The position numbers and the translations under genes are program-made. Under the pieces are notes generated by a model. That model was given only the letters and a program-made list of their open reading frames with translations, was not told the DNA's origin and did not search any database. A stretch of DNA of 55,936 nt from a virus: the IMG/VR virus record IMGVR_UViG_3300033141_004453, positions 1 through 55,936 of that record. The stretch is one strand, 5' to 3'. Below, in pieces: positions 16,939 through 25,242 of the stretch; position 1 is the stretch's first letter, and each line of letters starts with the position of its first letter.

Positions 16939-17515
16939 CAAAAAAATAGAAAGTTTATGGAAAGAGATTTTAGAGTTAATTGGAGAAGATACAGAAAGAG
17001 AAGGAATAAAAGCAACTCCAAAAAGAATAGCAAGAATGTATAAAAATATTTTTTATGGATACAATAAAAAATTAGTTGTTATGAATGAAGAAGAAAGAAG
17101 TAAGAATAATGAGAAAGATATTATTCCAATCACAATATTCAAGAATGAAAATAAAGAGATGCTTATAAGAGATACTGTATTTACATCATTTTGTGAGCAT
17201 CACATTGTTCCGTTCTCAGGAAAAGCCTGGGTAGGAATAATACCAGATAAAAAATTGTTAGGTATGAATAAAATAGATAAGATTGTAAAATATTTTGCAG
17301 CAAGATTACAAATACAAGAAAGAATGACACAACAAATTGCAGACTGGATTTGGGAGAATATTGAACCATTAGGAATTATTGTTATTATTAGAGCAGACCA
17401 TTTCTGCGCAAGGTTACAGAATGACAATGGATGGTTTACTACCTCTGCTATAAAAGGAGTATTTAAGAAAAATGAACCAAAAAACGAATTTTTAAAATTA
17501 ATGGAGTTAAAATGA
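16931..17515 (+). CDS. folE: FolE, GTP cyclohydrolase I
   Basis: A 194-residue type I enzyme. N-terminal EDTEREGIKATPKRIARMY is the family signature. Zinc ligands Cys88 (CEHH, with His90/His91) and Cys159 (ADHFC) are present, as is QERMTQQIAD. It opens GTP to 7,8-dihydroneopterin triphosphate, the first step to tetrahydropterins and 7-deazaguanine. With QueD and QueE it completes the GTP-to-CDG route. It overlaps its neighbours by 4-8 bases, part of one transcript. Confidence 0.95.
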   Translation: MNDKKIESLWKEILELIGEDTEREGIKATPKRIARMYKNIFYGYNKKLVVMNEEERSKNNEKDIIPITIFKNENKEMLIRDTVFTSFCEHHIVPFSGKAWVGIIPDKKLLGMNKIDKIVKYFAARLQIQERMTQQIADWIWENIEPLGIIVIIRADHFCARLQNDNGWFTTSAIKGVFKKNEPKNEFLKLMELK

Positions 17516-17859
17516 ATATGATATGGATAACAACAAGTTTTGAAGGATTTCATAAATATCCAAATGCGCCAAAAGAAGTTGAGTTCTTAAAAAATAAACA
17601 CAGACATATTTTCTACATAAAGGTCTGGATAGAAGTATTTCATAATGATAGAGATATAGAATTTATTTTGTTTAAAAGATTTGTTGATACAATTATAAAA
17701 GATAGTAATTTTGATTTTGAGAGTTGTGAGATGATTAGTGATGATTTATATACCCTAATAAATGAAAAATATCCAAACAGAGAAATTTGGATTGAAGTTA
17801 GTGAAGATAAAGAAAACGGTTCATTTAAAAAATATGTGAAAGGAGGTGATATGAAATGA
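17512..17859 (+). CDS. QueD/PTPS-like T-fold protein without catalytic Cys
   Basis: A 115-residue protein. FEGFH (His14) and HRH (His30, His32) line up with the QueD zinc ligands His13, His26 and His28 encoded next door. SCEMISDDLYTLI and REIWIEVSE follow the QueD PTAEN helix and last strand. The position of the catalytic Cys, four before the first HxH His, is Leu26, so the usual chemistry is unlikely. It is coupled to FolE by a 4-base overlap. It may be a QueD-derived enzyme acting on a pterin or deazaguanine, or a partner subunit. The fold call is by eye. Confidence 0.5.
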   Translation: MNMIWITTSFEGFHKYPNAPKEVEFLKNKHRHIFYIKVWIEVFHNDRDIEFILFKRFVDTIIKDSNFDFESCEMISDDLYTLINEKYPNREIWIEVSEDKENGSFKKYVKGGDMK

Positions 17860-18089
17860 AAAATCCATGTAAAAAAGGAAGTAGAGCATTTGATATTTTT
17901 GAAAGTTTAATGACAGAAAAAACAATTCCTGAAGTGATAGATGAAATAGTAATGAAAAGAGAAACAGAAAAAAGAAGTAATATAGTTAATCAAGTAAATA
18001 CAATAATCAGAGAGCTTAAAAAAGGTAGATGGGAAGGATTAACATTAACTGAAAACAATGGCAGATATAAAATAACTGAGGTCAATTGA
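17856..18089 (+). CDS. Small HTH-like protein in modification operon
   Basis: A 77-residue protein starting behind AAAGGAGGTGAT, one of the strongest ribosome binding sites in the window. Helical segments (AFDIFESLMTEKTIPEVIDEI, cut as two helices, then NQVNTIIRELKKG) and a closing beta pair (LTLTENNGRYKIT) resemble a winged-helix arrangement, such as a DNA-sequence reader. It may guide the modification enzymes or regulate the operon. Its family is not recognised. Confidence 0.5.
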   Translation: MKNPCKKGSRAFDIFESLMTEKTIPEVIDEIVMKRETEKRSNIVNQVNTIIRELKKGRWEGLTLTENNGRYKITEVN

Positions 18090-18542
18090 ATGAAGTTAAC
18101 AAAGAGAGTTTGTAAATCATCAAATTTTTGGATTGGAAGAGAAGTAGAAGGTAGATTTAAAGGGCTAAGAACATTGTTTGTTAAAGGTAATCAAAATACA
18201 GACCAAATCAAAAATTTGATAGCTCAAGAATCTCCAAATATGTTATATTTTGGTGCAGGTAATCAAAGTAAAGTAACAGATTTTAATGTAATAAGAAATT
18301 TTTTAGAGAAACTACCTGTAACTTTGGAGATTTCAGAAAAAAGATTAAAGACACTTCCAGAAAATATTATTAAACATAAGAACTTACATTTAGTTATCAC
18401 ATTTAAAAATAAATATTTAACAAAATTAAAACCTACTGATAGTATTAAAGTAGAAGATAATAGTAGTGTTTATGTATCAACTTTAGAATGTATGTATAAA
18501 ACAAATAAAAAAACAGATTATAAGGAGGATAAAGAAATATGA
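18090..18542 (+). CDS. Unassigned modification-operon protein
   Basis: A 150-residue protein with alternating beta-alpha pattern (RTLFVKG, NMLYFGAG, VTLEISE, LHLVITF), as in half of a TIM barrel. The order and spacing recall the middle of QueE-type radical-SAM enzymes, but there is no CxxxCxxC motif. It starts directly at the previous stop and overlaps the glycosyltransferase by 4 bases. It may be a degenerate QueE-like partner or a new protein; both are weak inferences. Confidence 0.45.
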   Translation: MKLTKRVCKSSNFWIGREVEGRFKGLRTLFVKGNQNTDQIKNLIAQESPNMLYFGAGNQSKVTDFNVIRNFLEKLPVTLEISEKRLKTLPENIIKHKNLHLVITFKNKYLTKLKPTDSIKVEDNSSVYVSTLECMYKTNKKTDYKEDKEI

Positions 18543-19711
18543 AAACAATTTGGTACTTTCCATTAGAAATTGTAAAAAGTAGATATACTAAACAGTTATG
18601 TAACTACTGGATACCGGATGGTATAAATAAATGTAAACAACATAATGATAAATTTGAGATAATAAAAGGCCAAAGTATTGATACTAATATTAAAGTAGGT
18701 CAGGTCTTGGATGCGACAGGACGAGGTATTTATAGTTTAACACAAGTTTCTAATTTTTTAAAAAAAATTAGAGCAGGCGATGTAAAAGATGGTGATGTTC
18801 TATATATACAGGATTTTTGGACACCAGGAATTGAAGCGATATTTTATGCTGTTGATTTGTACAATATAAAATTACATATCTACTCAATGGTTCATGCCCA
18901 AAGTGTTGATAAATATGATTTTACATATCCAATGAGAAAATGGATGAGACCTATTGAACTGGGCTATGATAAAGCACATCAATATGGTGGATTATTTGTT
19001 GCTTCAAGTATTCATAAGAAACAACTACGCAGTGCAGGATTTACTTCACCTATTCATGTTGTTAGTTTGCCTTTTGGTATTGATGAAGTTAAAGAACGTA
19101 TTAAAAATATTCATAGAAATACAGAAAAAGCAATCATATTTTCATCAAGACTTGATAAAGAAAAAAATCCAGAGTTTATGCTTAAAGTTGCAAAAAAATT
19201 TCTTGATAAATATAAGGATTGGAAATTTTATGTTACAACTTCAGGAAAGGAAATCAGAAGTAATCAAAAAGGTATAATCAAAAAAATAAGAAATTTTTCT
19301 AAAAAAAATAAAAGATTTATAATCAAAGAAGGTATTTCAAAAAATGAATATTACAAACTTCTTTGTAAATGTAAGATACAACTTAATACCTCATTACAAG
19401 ATTATGTTAGTTGGACTGTAATTGAGGCAAGTATTTGTGAATGTGATTTATGTTATCCAAATTTTAGAAGTTTTCCTGAATTTATGCCAAAAGATAGAAT
19501 GTATAGACCCTGGAATGTTTCTGATGTGTTAAGAACAATAAAAGATTGTATAGATAATCCAAAACAACACAAATGGATAGCAGAGATTTCAGATTATGGA
19601 AGATTGAAGGAATGTAAAATCATATGTAATGGTAGTAAAAAAGAAATAAATATATGGAAAGAAAAAAATAGATTTATAAAGAAAAAATGCAATTTAAAAT
19701 CCCAAAATTAA
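18539..19711 (+). CDS. GT-B glycosyltransferase beside DpdA
   Basis: A 390-residue protein. The N-terminal half has IWYFPLE, DGDVLYIQDFWTPG and HAQSVDKYDFTYPM. The C-terminal half matches a GT4-like nucleotide-sugar domain with IIFSSRLDKEKNPEFMLK, ISKNEYYKLLCKCKI and a family-typical VIEASICE acceptor/nucleotide helix. Its 3' end overlaps DpdA by 25 bases, the largest overlap in the operon and a hint that both act together. A natural hypothesis is glycosylation of the deazaguanine base in DNA. Surface glycosylation is the alternative, since six other glycosyltransferases lie downstream. Confidence 0.72.
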   Translation: MKTIWYFPLEIVKSRYTKQLCNYWIPDGINKCKQHNDKFEIIKGQSIDTNIKVGQVLDATGRGIYSLTQVSNFLKKIRAGDVKDGDVLYIQDFWTPGIEAIFYAVDLYNIKLHIYSMVHAQSVDKYDFTYPMRKWMRPIELGYDKAHQYGGLFVASSIHKKQLRSAGFTSPIHVVSLPFGIDEVKERIKNIHRNTEKAIIFSSRLDKEKNPEFMLKVAKKFLDKYKDWKFYVTTSGKEIRSNQKGIIKKIRNFSKKNKRFIIKEGISKNEYYKLLCKCKIQLNTSLQDYVSWTVIEASICECDLCYPNFRSFPEFMPKDRMYRPWNVSDVLRTIKDCIDNPKQHKWIAEISDYGRLKECKIICNGSKKEINIWKEKNRFIKKKCNLKSQN

Positions 19712-20832
19712 AAAGTAGAAATATTCCTGTATGTAGTATAAGTATAGTAACTTCAGATACAAGTTGGTGGAGAAAATCATCACCATTTGTTTATCCAAAC
19801 TTGTTAGTGAATCTCATGGACTGTAATAAAAAAGAGCAGATAGATAAGATAAAAGAAGATACAGATAAGGACCTATTTTTATTAACAGATAGTGGTGGAT
19901 TTCAAGTTGGAGCAGGAACATGCTCATTAGACTGGAAAGAATCATTGTTAAGACAAATAAAAATTGGTGCAAGTAAAATATTTTCATTTGATACTCCAAC
20001 TATTAAAAAAAGGTCCACAACTACATTAGTTAATTTTACTTATATGGATAATGAAGAAGCATTTCATGTTATAGAAGAGAATTTAAAAGTTGCATTAAAA
20101 CAATCAGAGTTTTTAAAAACAAACTATCCTAATGAATTTGAAAAATTTTGTTACATTTTACATGGAAAATCTATGGAACAAATTGATTTTAACTTTACTT
20201 TATTTGATAAATACTTAGGAAGTATAGAAAACTATTCAAAATATTTTCCAGGAGGTATTGTTTATGGACTAAAGCAAGATGATTTGTTATATATGACAAT
20301 AGCAGCAAGACACGCATATGAAAATTTTATCAAAAAAGGAATTTATGTCCATTTTTTAGGTATGGGAAGTCCATTTAGAATGATATGTTTAATTAGAAAT
20401 AAAATAACAACATTTGATTCTTCAAGAGCCTTACAAGGAGTAAGAGCAAACCAGTTTGTTAATCCGTTTAATATATCTAACTTTATCCAATTTAAATCAG
20501 ATTGTAGTCAATTTACTAGAAATTTCTGTATGTGTCCAGCATGTTACAATATAAACTATGAAACCTTATTAAAACAAAAAGATATTCAAAAAATCAGACA
20601 AGCACTTGTAAATCATAATGTTTGGTGGTACACAATGATAAATATTTTTTTAGATGCTTTGTCAGAAAAAGAATATACTAAAATGGTATTAAAAAATCTC
20701 AAAGTAAGTAAAGAAACAATAAGAAGCCTTGAATTTTGTGACTATGCCGACCAAGTAGGATTTGATACTGCTTATAAAAAATATAAACACTATCTTAAAA
20801 AAGATGAAACTAAACAGAAAAAAATATTCTAA
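19687..20832 (+). CDS. dpdA: DpdA-type DNA guanine transglycosylase
   Basis: A 381-residue member of the TGT superfamily. The first catalytic Asp lies in TDSGGFQ (68-73 region), followed by FSFDTPT; the second is in TFDSSRALQG (~242); the zinc site is CMCPAC (280-285) with His in VNHNVWW. In viruses the family exchanges guanine in DNA for a 7-deazaguanine base. Its position with FolE, QueD and QueE in one operon supports a DNA rather than tRNA target. Without a viral QueC its substrate may be CDG or host-made preQ0. Confidence 0.87.
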   Translation: MQFKIPKLKSRNIPVCSISIVTSDTSWWRKSSPFVYPNLLVNLMDCNKKEQIDKIKEDTDKDLFLLTDSGGFQVGAGTCSLDWKESLLRQIKIGASKIFSFDTPTIKKRSTTTLVNFTYMDNEEAFHVIEENLKVALKQSEFLKTNYPNEFEKFCYILHGKSMEQIDFNFTLFDKYLGSIENYSKYFPGGIVYGLKQDDLLYMTIAARHAYENFIKKGIYVHFLGMGSPFRMICLIRNKITTFDSSRALQGVRANQFVNPFNISNFIQFKSDCSQFTRNFCMCPACYNINYETLLKQKDIQKIRQALVNHNVWWYTMINIFLDALSEKEYTKMVLKNLKVSKETIRSLEFCDYADQVGFDTAYKKYKHYLKKDETKQKKIF

Positions 20833-20841
20833 ATCATATAC

Positions 20842-23094
20842 ATGATAAAAGTAGAAAATAAAGGAAGTGATATATTTGAATTTGGTAGGCAAGGAAATGT
20901 TCCATACATCAAGAAACACAAATTTCAACCATATTTCTTCTATGAAGACACTACAGGCAATTTCAAAACTATAGATGGAAAGAATGCTACAAAACTTGTC
21001 TTAAAAAATCCAAAAGAAGTGCCAGTAGTAAGAGAACAATATAACAAGACATATGAAAGTGATATTGTTTATACAAATAGATTCATCATTGATAATTATA
21101 AAATTATAAAACAAGACAAAATAAGAATTTGTTATATAGATATTGAAATAGCAAGAACAAAGAATGGTTATGAATCAGCAGTAAAAGCTACAAATCCTAT
21201 ATTATGTATTGGGACTTATGATAATTTTGATAAAGAATACAAAACTTTTTGCATAAACAAAACTCATAGAGAAGAAAAAGAAATGATGAAAGATTTTATC
21301 AAATGGTTTGTTAAGAAAGACCCAGATTTAGTTGTTGCTTGGAATGGAGATAATTTTGATTTTCCCTTCCTTATAAATCGTATGAAGAACTTAGGATTAA
21401 ATCCCAATTTATTAGCACGACAAAGTAGTGAGTTTAGAGGTGAAGTTAAAATTGTTGGTGATAGAAATTTTATTAAGATAGAGGGAAGAGTAATGTTTGA
21501 TTTAATGTACGCTTATAGAAAAATGATAAGTGGTGAAGGAAGAGAAAGTTGGAGTTTAGATTATATATGTAAGTATGAAGGTGTTGGTCAAAAAGAGAAG
21601 TATAAAGGTGAATTAGATGATTTATTTAAGAATAATTTAGAGAAATTTATATCATATAATAAAAGAGATGTTGAACTACTAGTGTTGTTAGATGAAAAAT
21701 TACATATAGTTGATTTTTTTGATAGTGTTAGGAGGATGTGTTTTTGTCAGTTTGAGGATGTATTTATGAATAGTAAGATTGCAGATTGTCTTTGTCTAAA
21801 GAAAGCAAAGGAGTTAAATGTTGTACTACCAAGTTGCAAGAGAAATAAAAGAGAAAATATAAAAGGTGGATTTGTTCAAGATAGTGTTCCAAAATTATAT
21901 AAAAATGTAGTTTGTATGGATATGAAATCTTTGTATCCTTCAATAATGATTGGATTTAACACTTCATATGAAACAATACTTGAAAAGAAGGAAAAAAATT
22001 GTATAGATGTTTATGGAAAGTATTTTTATAAAAGAGAAAGAGGAATTATTCCATCTATTGTTAAACCTCTTTTAACAAAAAGAAACGAAATAAAGAAAAT
22101 CATGAAAAATATAGATAGAAATAGTAAGGAATTTAAATCACTTTACATGGAACAATATACTTTAAAAGTTATAGCAAATAGTTTTTATGGTGTTATGGGA
22201 TTTCCTTTGTTTAGATTGTTTAAAAGTGATGTTGCTAATTCAATTACCTTTATTGCAAGACAAATTATTATGGAAGTTAGTAAGTGGTTTAAAGAAAAAG
22301 GATTGAAAGTTATTTATGGCGACACAGATAGTGTATTTATTGAAATGGGAAATCTAACTAAAAATGATTTTGTAAAATTAAATCATGAAATCAATAATTA
22401 TTTTAAAGATTACTTCAAAAAATTTGGAGTTAGTGATGAGAACAATATCTTTCAGTTAGAGTTTGAAAAAGTGTTTAAAAGTATTTTTTTTAAGAAGAAA
22501 ACTGATGGAAAAGGAGCTAAAAAAAGATATGCAGGAAGAGTAATTTGGGAGAATGGAAAAGAAGTGGAAAAATTTATTACTGTTGGATTTGAAAGTAAAA
22601 GGTCTGATACATCAACAATTGGAAGAAAGTTTATAAGTGATGTTTTGAAAATGATTTGTTATGGTAGTAAAAAAAAGGAGATTGATAAATTTATAAGTGA
22701 ATTTAAAAAAGAACTAAAGAAACAAGCTATTGAAGATATTGCTATACCTATTGGAATTTCAAAACCTTTAGAGAATTATAAAAATGTTATTCATATCAGA
22801 GCCGCAAGAAATGCTAATAGATTACATAATGCACAGATACAATCTGGAGATAAAATTAAATATGTTTACATAATACATAAAGATATGAATGTTATAGCAT
22901 TTAAGAGTAGTAGTTGGATGTGGGATGGATATAAAATAGACTGGAAAATGATGGAAAAGAGAATTGTTGATATGAAAATTCAACCAATTTATGAAAGTTT
23001 AGGATGGAACTATCCTTGGGAAATATTTATGCCAACAAAAAAGAAAAAACAGATTAAATTTGAAGAGCAAATGAAACAAAAGTCGTTATGGTAG
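20842..23094 (+). CDS. polB: Family B DNA polymerase
   Basis: A 750-residue replicative polymerase. Exonuclease motifs are ExoI with DIE (~99), ExoII NGDNFDF (~168) and ExoIII YNKRD (~272). Polymerase motif A is DMKSLYPS (~360), motif B is KVIANSFYG and motif C is YGDTDS (~491-496), followed by the KKRY thumb motif. All key acidic residues are intact. The last residues QKSLW resemble a shortened PCNA-binding box, fitting the viral PCNA. It starts 10 bases after DpdA and overlaps the nuclease gene. Confidence 0.95.
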   Translation: MIKVENKGSDIFEFGRQGNVPYIKKHKFQPYFFYEDTTGNFKTIDGKNATKLVLKNPKEVPVVREQYNKTYESDIVYTNRFIIDNYKIIKQDKIRICYIDIEIARTKNGYESAVKATNPILCIGTYDNFDKEYKTFCINKTHREEKEMMKDFIKWFVKKDPDLVVAWNGDNFDFPFLINRMKNLGLNPNLLARQSSEFRGEVKIVGDRNFIKIEGRVMFDLMYAYRKMISGEGRESWSLDYICKYEGVGQKEKYKGELDDLFKNNLEKFISYNKRDVELLVLLDEKLHIVDFFDSVRRMCFCQFEDVFMNSKIADCLCLKKAKELNVVLPSCKRNKRENIKGGFVQDSVPKLYKNVVCMDMKSLYPSIMIGFNTSYETILEKKEKNCIDVYGKYFYKRERGIIPSIVKPLLTKRNEIKKIMKNIDRNSKEFKSLYMEQYTLKVIANSFYGVMGFPLFRLFKSDVANSITFIARQIIMEVSKWFKEKGLKVIYGDTDSVFIEMGNLTKNDFVKLNHEINNYFKDYFKKFGVSDENNIFQLEFEKVFKSIFFKKKTDGKGAKKRYAGRVIWENGKEVEKFITVGFESKRSDTSTIGRKFISDVLKMICYGSKKKEIDKFISEFKKELKKQAIEDIAIPIGISKPLENYKNVIHIRAARNANRLHNAQIQSGDKIKYVYIIHKDMNVIAFKSSSWMWDGYKIDWKMMEKRIVDMKIQPIYESLGWNYPWEIFMPTKKKKQIKFEEQMKQKSLW

Positions 23095-23774
23095 ATAATT
23101 TATGGTTGAGCAAAACCAGTATACTAACATATTTAAGATGCCCTTATAAATGGAAACTTCAGTTTATTGATAAGAAAGAGGTAGAAAAACCACCTTCAAT
23201 GGAGAGAGGAATTCACATCCATAAGTGTATAGAAAACTTTTATCAAAATTTGAATATAGAGAATGATGAAATTAAAAATTGTGATGTTCCAGAGAAATTT
23301 TTAAAATTTGAAAATAAAAGGTTAAGAGCTTGTAAGAAGAAAAAGGATTTTATGAAATATTTTAAACCTCTCTATCAAGAGTTAAAGTTGATTGATGAAA
23401 AGGAGAAAATAAAAGGAATTGTGGACGCTATATTCATAAATCCGGAGAATGATGAGTATATTGTGATAGATTGGAAGTCAGGAAAATCAAGATTTAGTGA
23501 GTTAAGTAAGTATAGGTTGGAATTGTCAATTTATAAAATGTTGGTAGATAGTAGTGGAATATTGGACAAACCAGTAAGATATTGGGGGATAGTGTTTGTT
23601 GATGAAGGAAGATTATTTTTTGAAAAAGTGAAAAAGAGAAGTATGAGAAACACCCAAAAAGTTTTAGCAAGTGTTAGAGAAAAAATACAAAAAGGGGAAT
23701 TTGAATGTAAAGTGGGGATATTATGTAAATGGTGTCCGTATATTAAATATTGTAGGGAGTTTAAAGATGTTTAA
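23088..23774 (+). CDS. Cas4/RecB-like Fe-S nuclease
   Basis: A 228-residue PD-(D/E)xK nuclease. Cys18 in YLRCPYKW and three C-terminal Cys in LCKWCPYIKYC form the four-Cys 4Fe-4S site of Cas4/AddB-like enzymes. The catalytic core is GIVDAIF followed by VIDWKSGK. Cas4-like viral nucleases make or trim single-strand ends in recombination. It lies between polymerase and primase, so replication-linked end processing is likely; it is not part of a CRISPR locus here. Confidence 0.87.
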   Translation: MVDNLWLSKTSILTYLRCPYKWKLQFIDKKEVEKPPSMERGIHIHKCIENFYQNLNIENDEIKNCDVPEKFLKFENKRLRACKKKKDFMKYFKPLYQELKLIDEKEKIKGIVDAIFINPENDEYIVIDWKSGKSRFSELSKYRLELSIYKMLVDSSGILDKPVRYWGIVFVDEGRLFFEKVKKRSMRNTQKVLASVREKIQKGEFECKVGILCKWCPYIKYCREFKDV

Positions 23775-24738
23775 TACTTTTCCAAGAGAAGTAGGACCAC
23801 CAAGAAAAATTGTGAATAATTTAAAAGAATGGTTGGATTTTGTAAATATGCATAATGGTAAAAAGAAGGCAATATATACATCAATATATATGTTTGAAAA
23901 TATCTTTACAAACTCTCCAAAAAGACCTGATTATGAGTCAGCAGTTGTAGATAAGTTGTTTTTTGATTTTGATGATAAGATTTGTAATGCGTGGGAGGAA
24001 TGTAATAAACTTCACCAGGAGTGTTTGAATTTAAATCTAAAACACATGATAATTATGAGTGGGAGAGGATATCATCTGTATATTTTCTGTAAGGAAGAAA
24101 AATTAGATAACAAAAAAGAAGCAATAAGAGGAGGACAATTATTTTTTGTAAATAAATTGAACTTAACTACAGATATGCAAATTATTGGTAATGTTGCTCA
24201 GATGGCAAGAGTTCCGAACACATACCACTTAAAAGCAAGGAGATTTTGTATTCCGCTAACACAAACTCAATTTGAAAAGGGAGATAGATATGTAAAAAAT
24301 TTAGCACTAAAACAAAATTTTGTTTGTGGTTATATTGGTGATAGATTGTTTGAATTAAGGAAATTTGATAAAGAAAATGATTCAGAGGAGATTAGATTAA
24401 GTGTAGACATACCCTTAGACTTAAATACAAAGGATTTAACAAAGGATTTTCCTAATTGTATATTAGATTTAATTAAAAAAAGAAAATTAGGATGGAAAGA
24501 GAGGTATATAGTAATTTTGTTTATGAAAGAATCTGGTTACACAATTCAAGAATGTTATGATGTTTTGAAGAAATATCTAACACCTCAAAAATTACATCAT
24601 TGTATTGCAGAAGAAAAACAACTCCAATATCTATATAAGAGAGATGATTTAGTTTTTCCAACATGTGAAGATTTACAAAGAAAAGGATATTGTAAAAAAA
24701 AGTGTAGTAGATTTGGAAAATTAATATACAAACAATAA
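23767..24738 (+). CDS. Compact PriS-PriL-like fused primase
   Basis: A 323-residue archaeo-eukaryotic primase starting at ATG 23767, inside the nuclease stop. Catalytic Asp67 and Asp69 are in KLFFDFDD, the SxH motif is SGRGYHLYIF (98-107), and ARVPNTYHLKARRF is the nucleotide-binding arm of PriS. The C-terminal ~90 residues (from FPNC to TCEDLQRKGYCKKKC) carry four Cys in PriL-like 4Fe-4S spacing. Cellular PriS and PriL are separate; this is a minimal fusion. It supplies primers for the separate SF3 helicase and polymerase. Confidence 0.82.
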   Translation: MFNTFPREVGPPRKIVNNLKEWLDFVNMHNGKKKAIYTSIYMFENIFTNSPKRPDYESAVVDKLFFDFDDKICNAWEECNKLHQECLNLNLKHMIIMSGRGYHLYIFCKEEKLDNKKEAIRGGQLFFVNKLNLTTDMQIIGNVAQMARVPNTYHLKARRFCIPLTQTQFEKGDRYVKNLALKQNFVCGYIGDRLFELRKFDKENDSEEIRLSVDIPLDLNTKDLTKDFPNCILDLIKKRKLGWKERYIVILFMKESGYTIQECYDVLKKYLTPQKLHHCIAEEKQLQYLYKRDDLVFPTCEDLQRKGYCKKKCSRFGKLIYKQ

Positions 24739-24756
24739 AATATTTAAATGATGAAT

Positions 24757-24778
24757 ATTTAATTATATAAAATAAAAA
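24757..24778 (+). promoter_or_regulatory. TATA-like promoter of small-gene cassette
   Basis: AATATTTAATTATATAAAA just after the primase gene is a TATA-like element ~34 bases before ATG 24801, in the only gap of the early plus-strand operon. It probably restarts transcription for the accessory genes. Confidence 0.45.
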
Positions 24779-24800
24779 TATATTTAAAAGTTTGTTGAAG

Positions 24801-25085
24801 ATGGAAATTAAAACTTTGAAAGATATAAGAAATGAATTAACTATACAAGATGATGAAGACAGTTTCGTGGAATATTTAAGACAAGAAGCAATCAAATGGA
24901 TAAAAGAACTAAAAACTTATGAACTATCACCAAAAATAAAATCTCCAAAGAATAGGAATATAATATTTGTAAATGATAAGTATTGTTTTGATGACAAAAA
25001 TTTTATTCAAGCAAGAGATTTATTAGTTGATTGGATTAAACACTTCTTTAATATAAATGAAGAGGATTTAGAAAATGAAAACTGA
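24801..25085 (+). CDS. Hypothetical protein, 94 residues
   Basis: It starts at ATG 24801; an in-frame TTG nine bases upstream is less likely. The N-terminal half is helical and acidic (RNELTIQDDEDSFVEYLRQE) and the C-terminal half basic then helical (DLLVDWIKHFF). The family is not recognised. It is the first gene of the small-gene cassette and overlaps the next by 11 bases. Confidence 0.5.
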   Translation: MEIKTLKDIRNELTIQDDEDSFVEYLRQEAIKWIKELKTYELSPKIKSPKNRNIIFVNDKYCFDDKNFIQARDLLVDWIKHFFNINEEDLENEN

Positions 25086-25242
25086 AAGACAGATAAGAGA
25101 AATGTTGAAAACCATTGAAGAATCTAAAGTTAAATGTTATGGCGGTGAGATTGATACAGAATTAGGGGAGATTTTAGCAATTAAAAATACTCTCAAATGG
25201 GTCTTGGAAGATGATAAGGAGGAGGAAAAGGAAGATGAATAA
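25075..25242 (+). CDS. Hypothetical 55-residue protein
   Basis: The start ATGAAAACTGAAA is shared with three other genes of this cassette. The protein is helical and acidic (MKTERQIREMLKTIEESK, ending in EDDKEEEKEDE). It overlaps both neighbours, which supports real translation. Function unknown. Confidence 0.5.
   Translation: MKTERQIREMLKTIEESKVKCYGGEIDTELGEILAIKNTLKWVLEDDKEEEKEDE

Noticed and set aside
14750-20832. tRNA archaeosine/queuosine pathway for host benefit
   Set aside because: The transglycosylase matches the DpdA arrangement, there is no ArcS, QueF-like amidinotransferase or PUA domain, and all genes are joined with viral DNA replication genes, so DNA is the likelier target.
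23088-23774. CRISPR-associated Cas4 with a CRISPR locus
   Set aside because: There are no direct-repeat arrays or cas1/cas2 genes in the window; the nuclease lies among replication genes.
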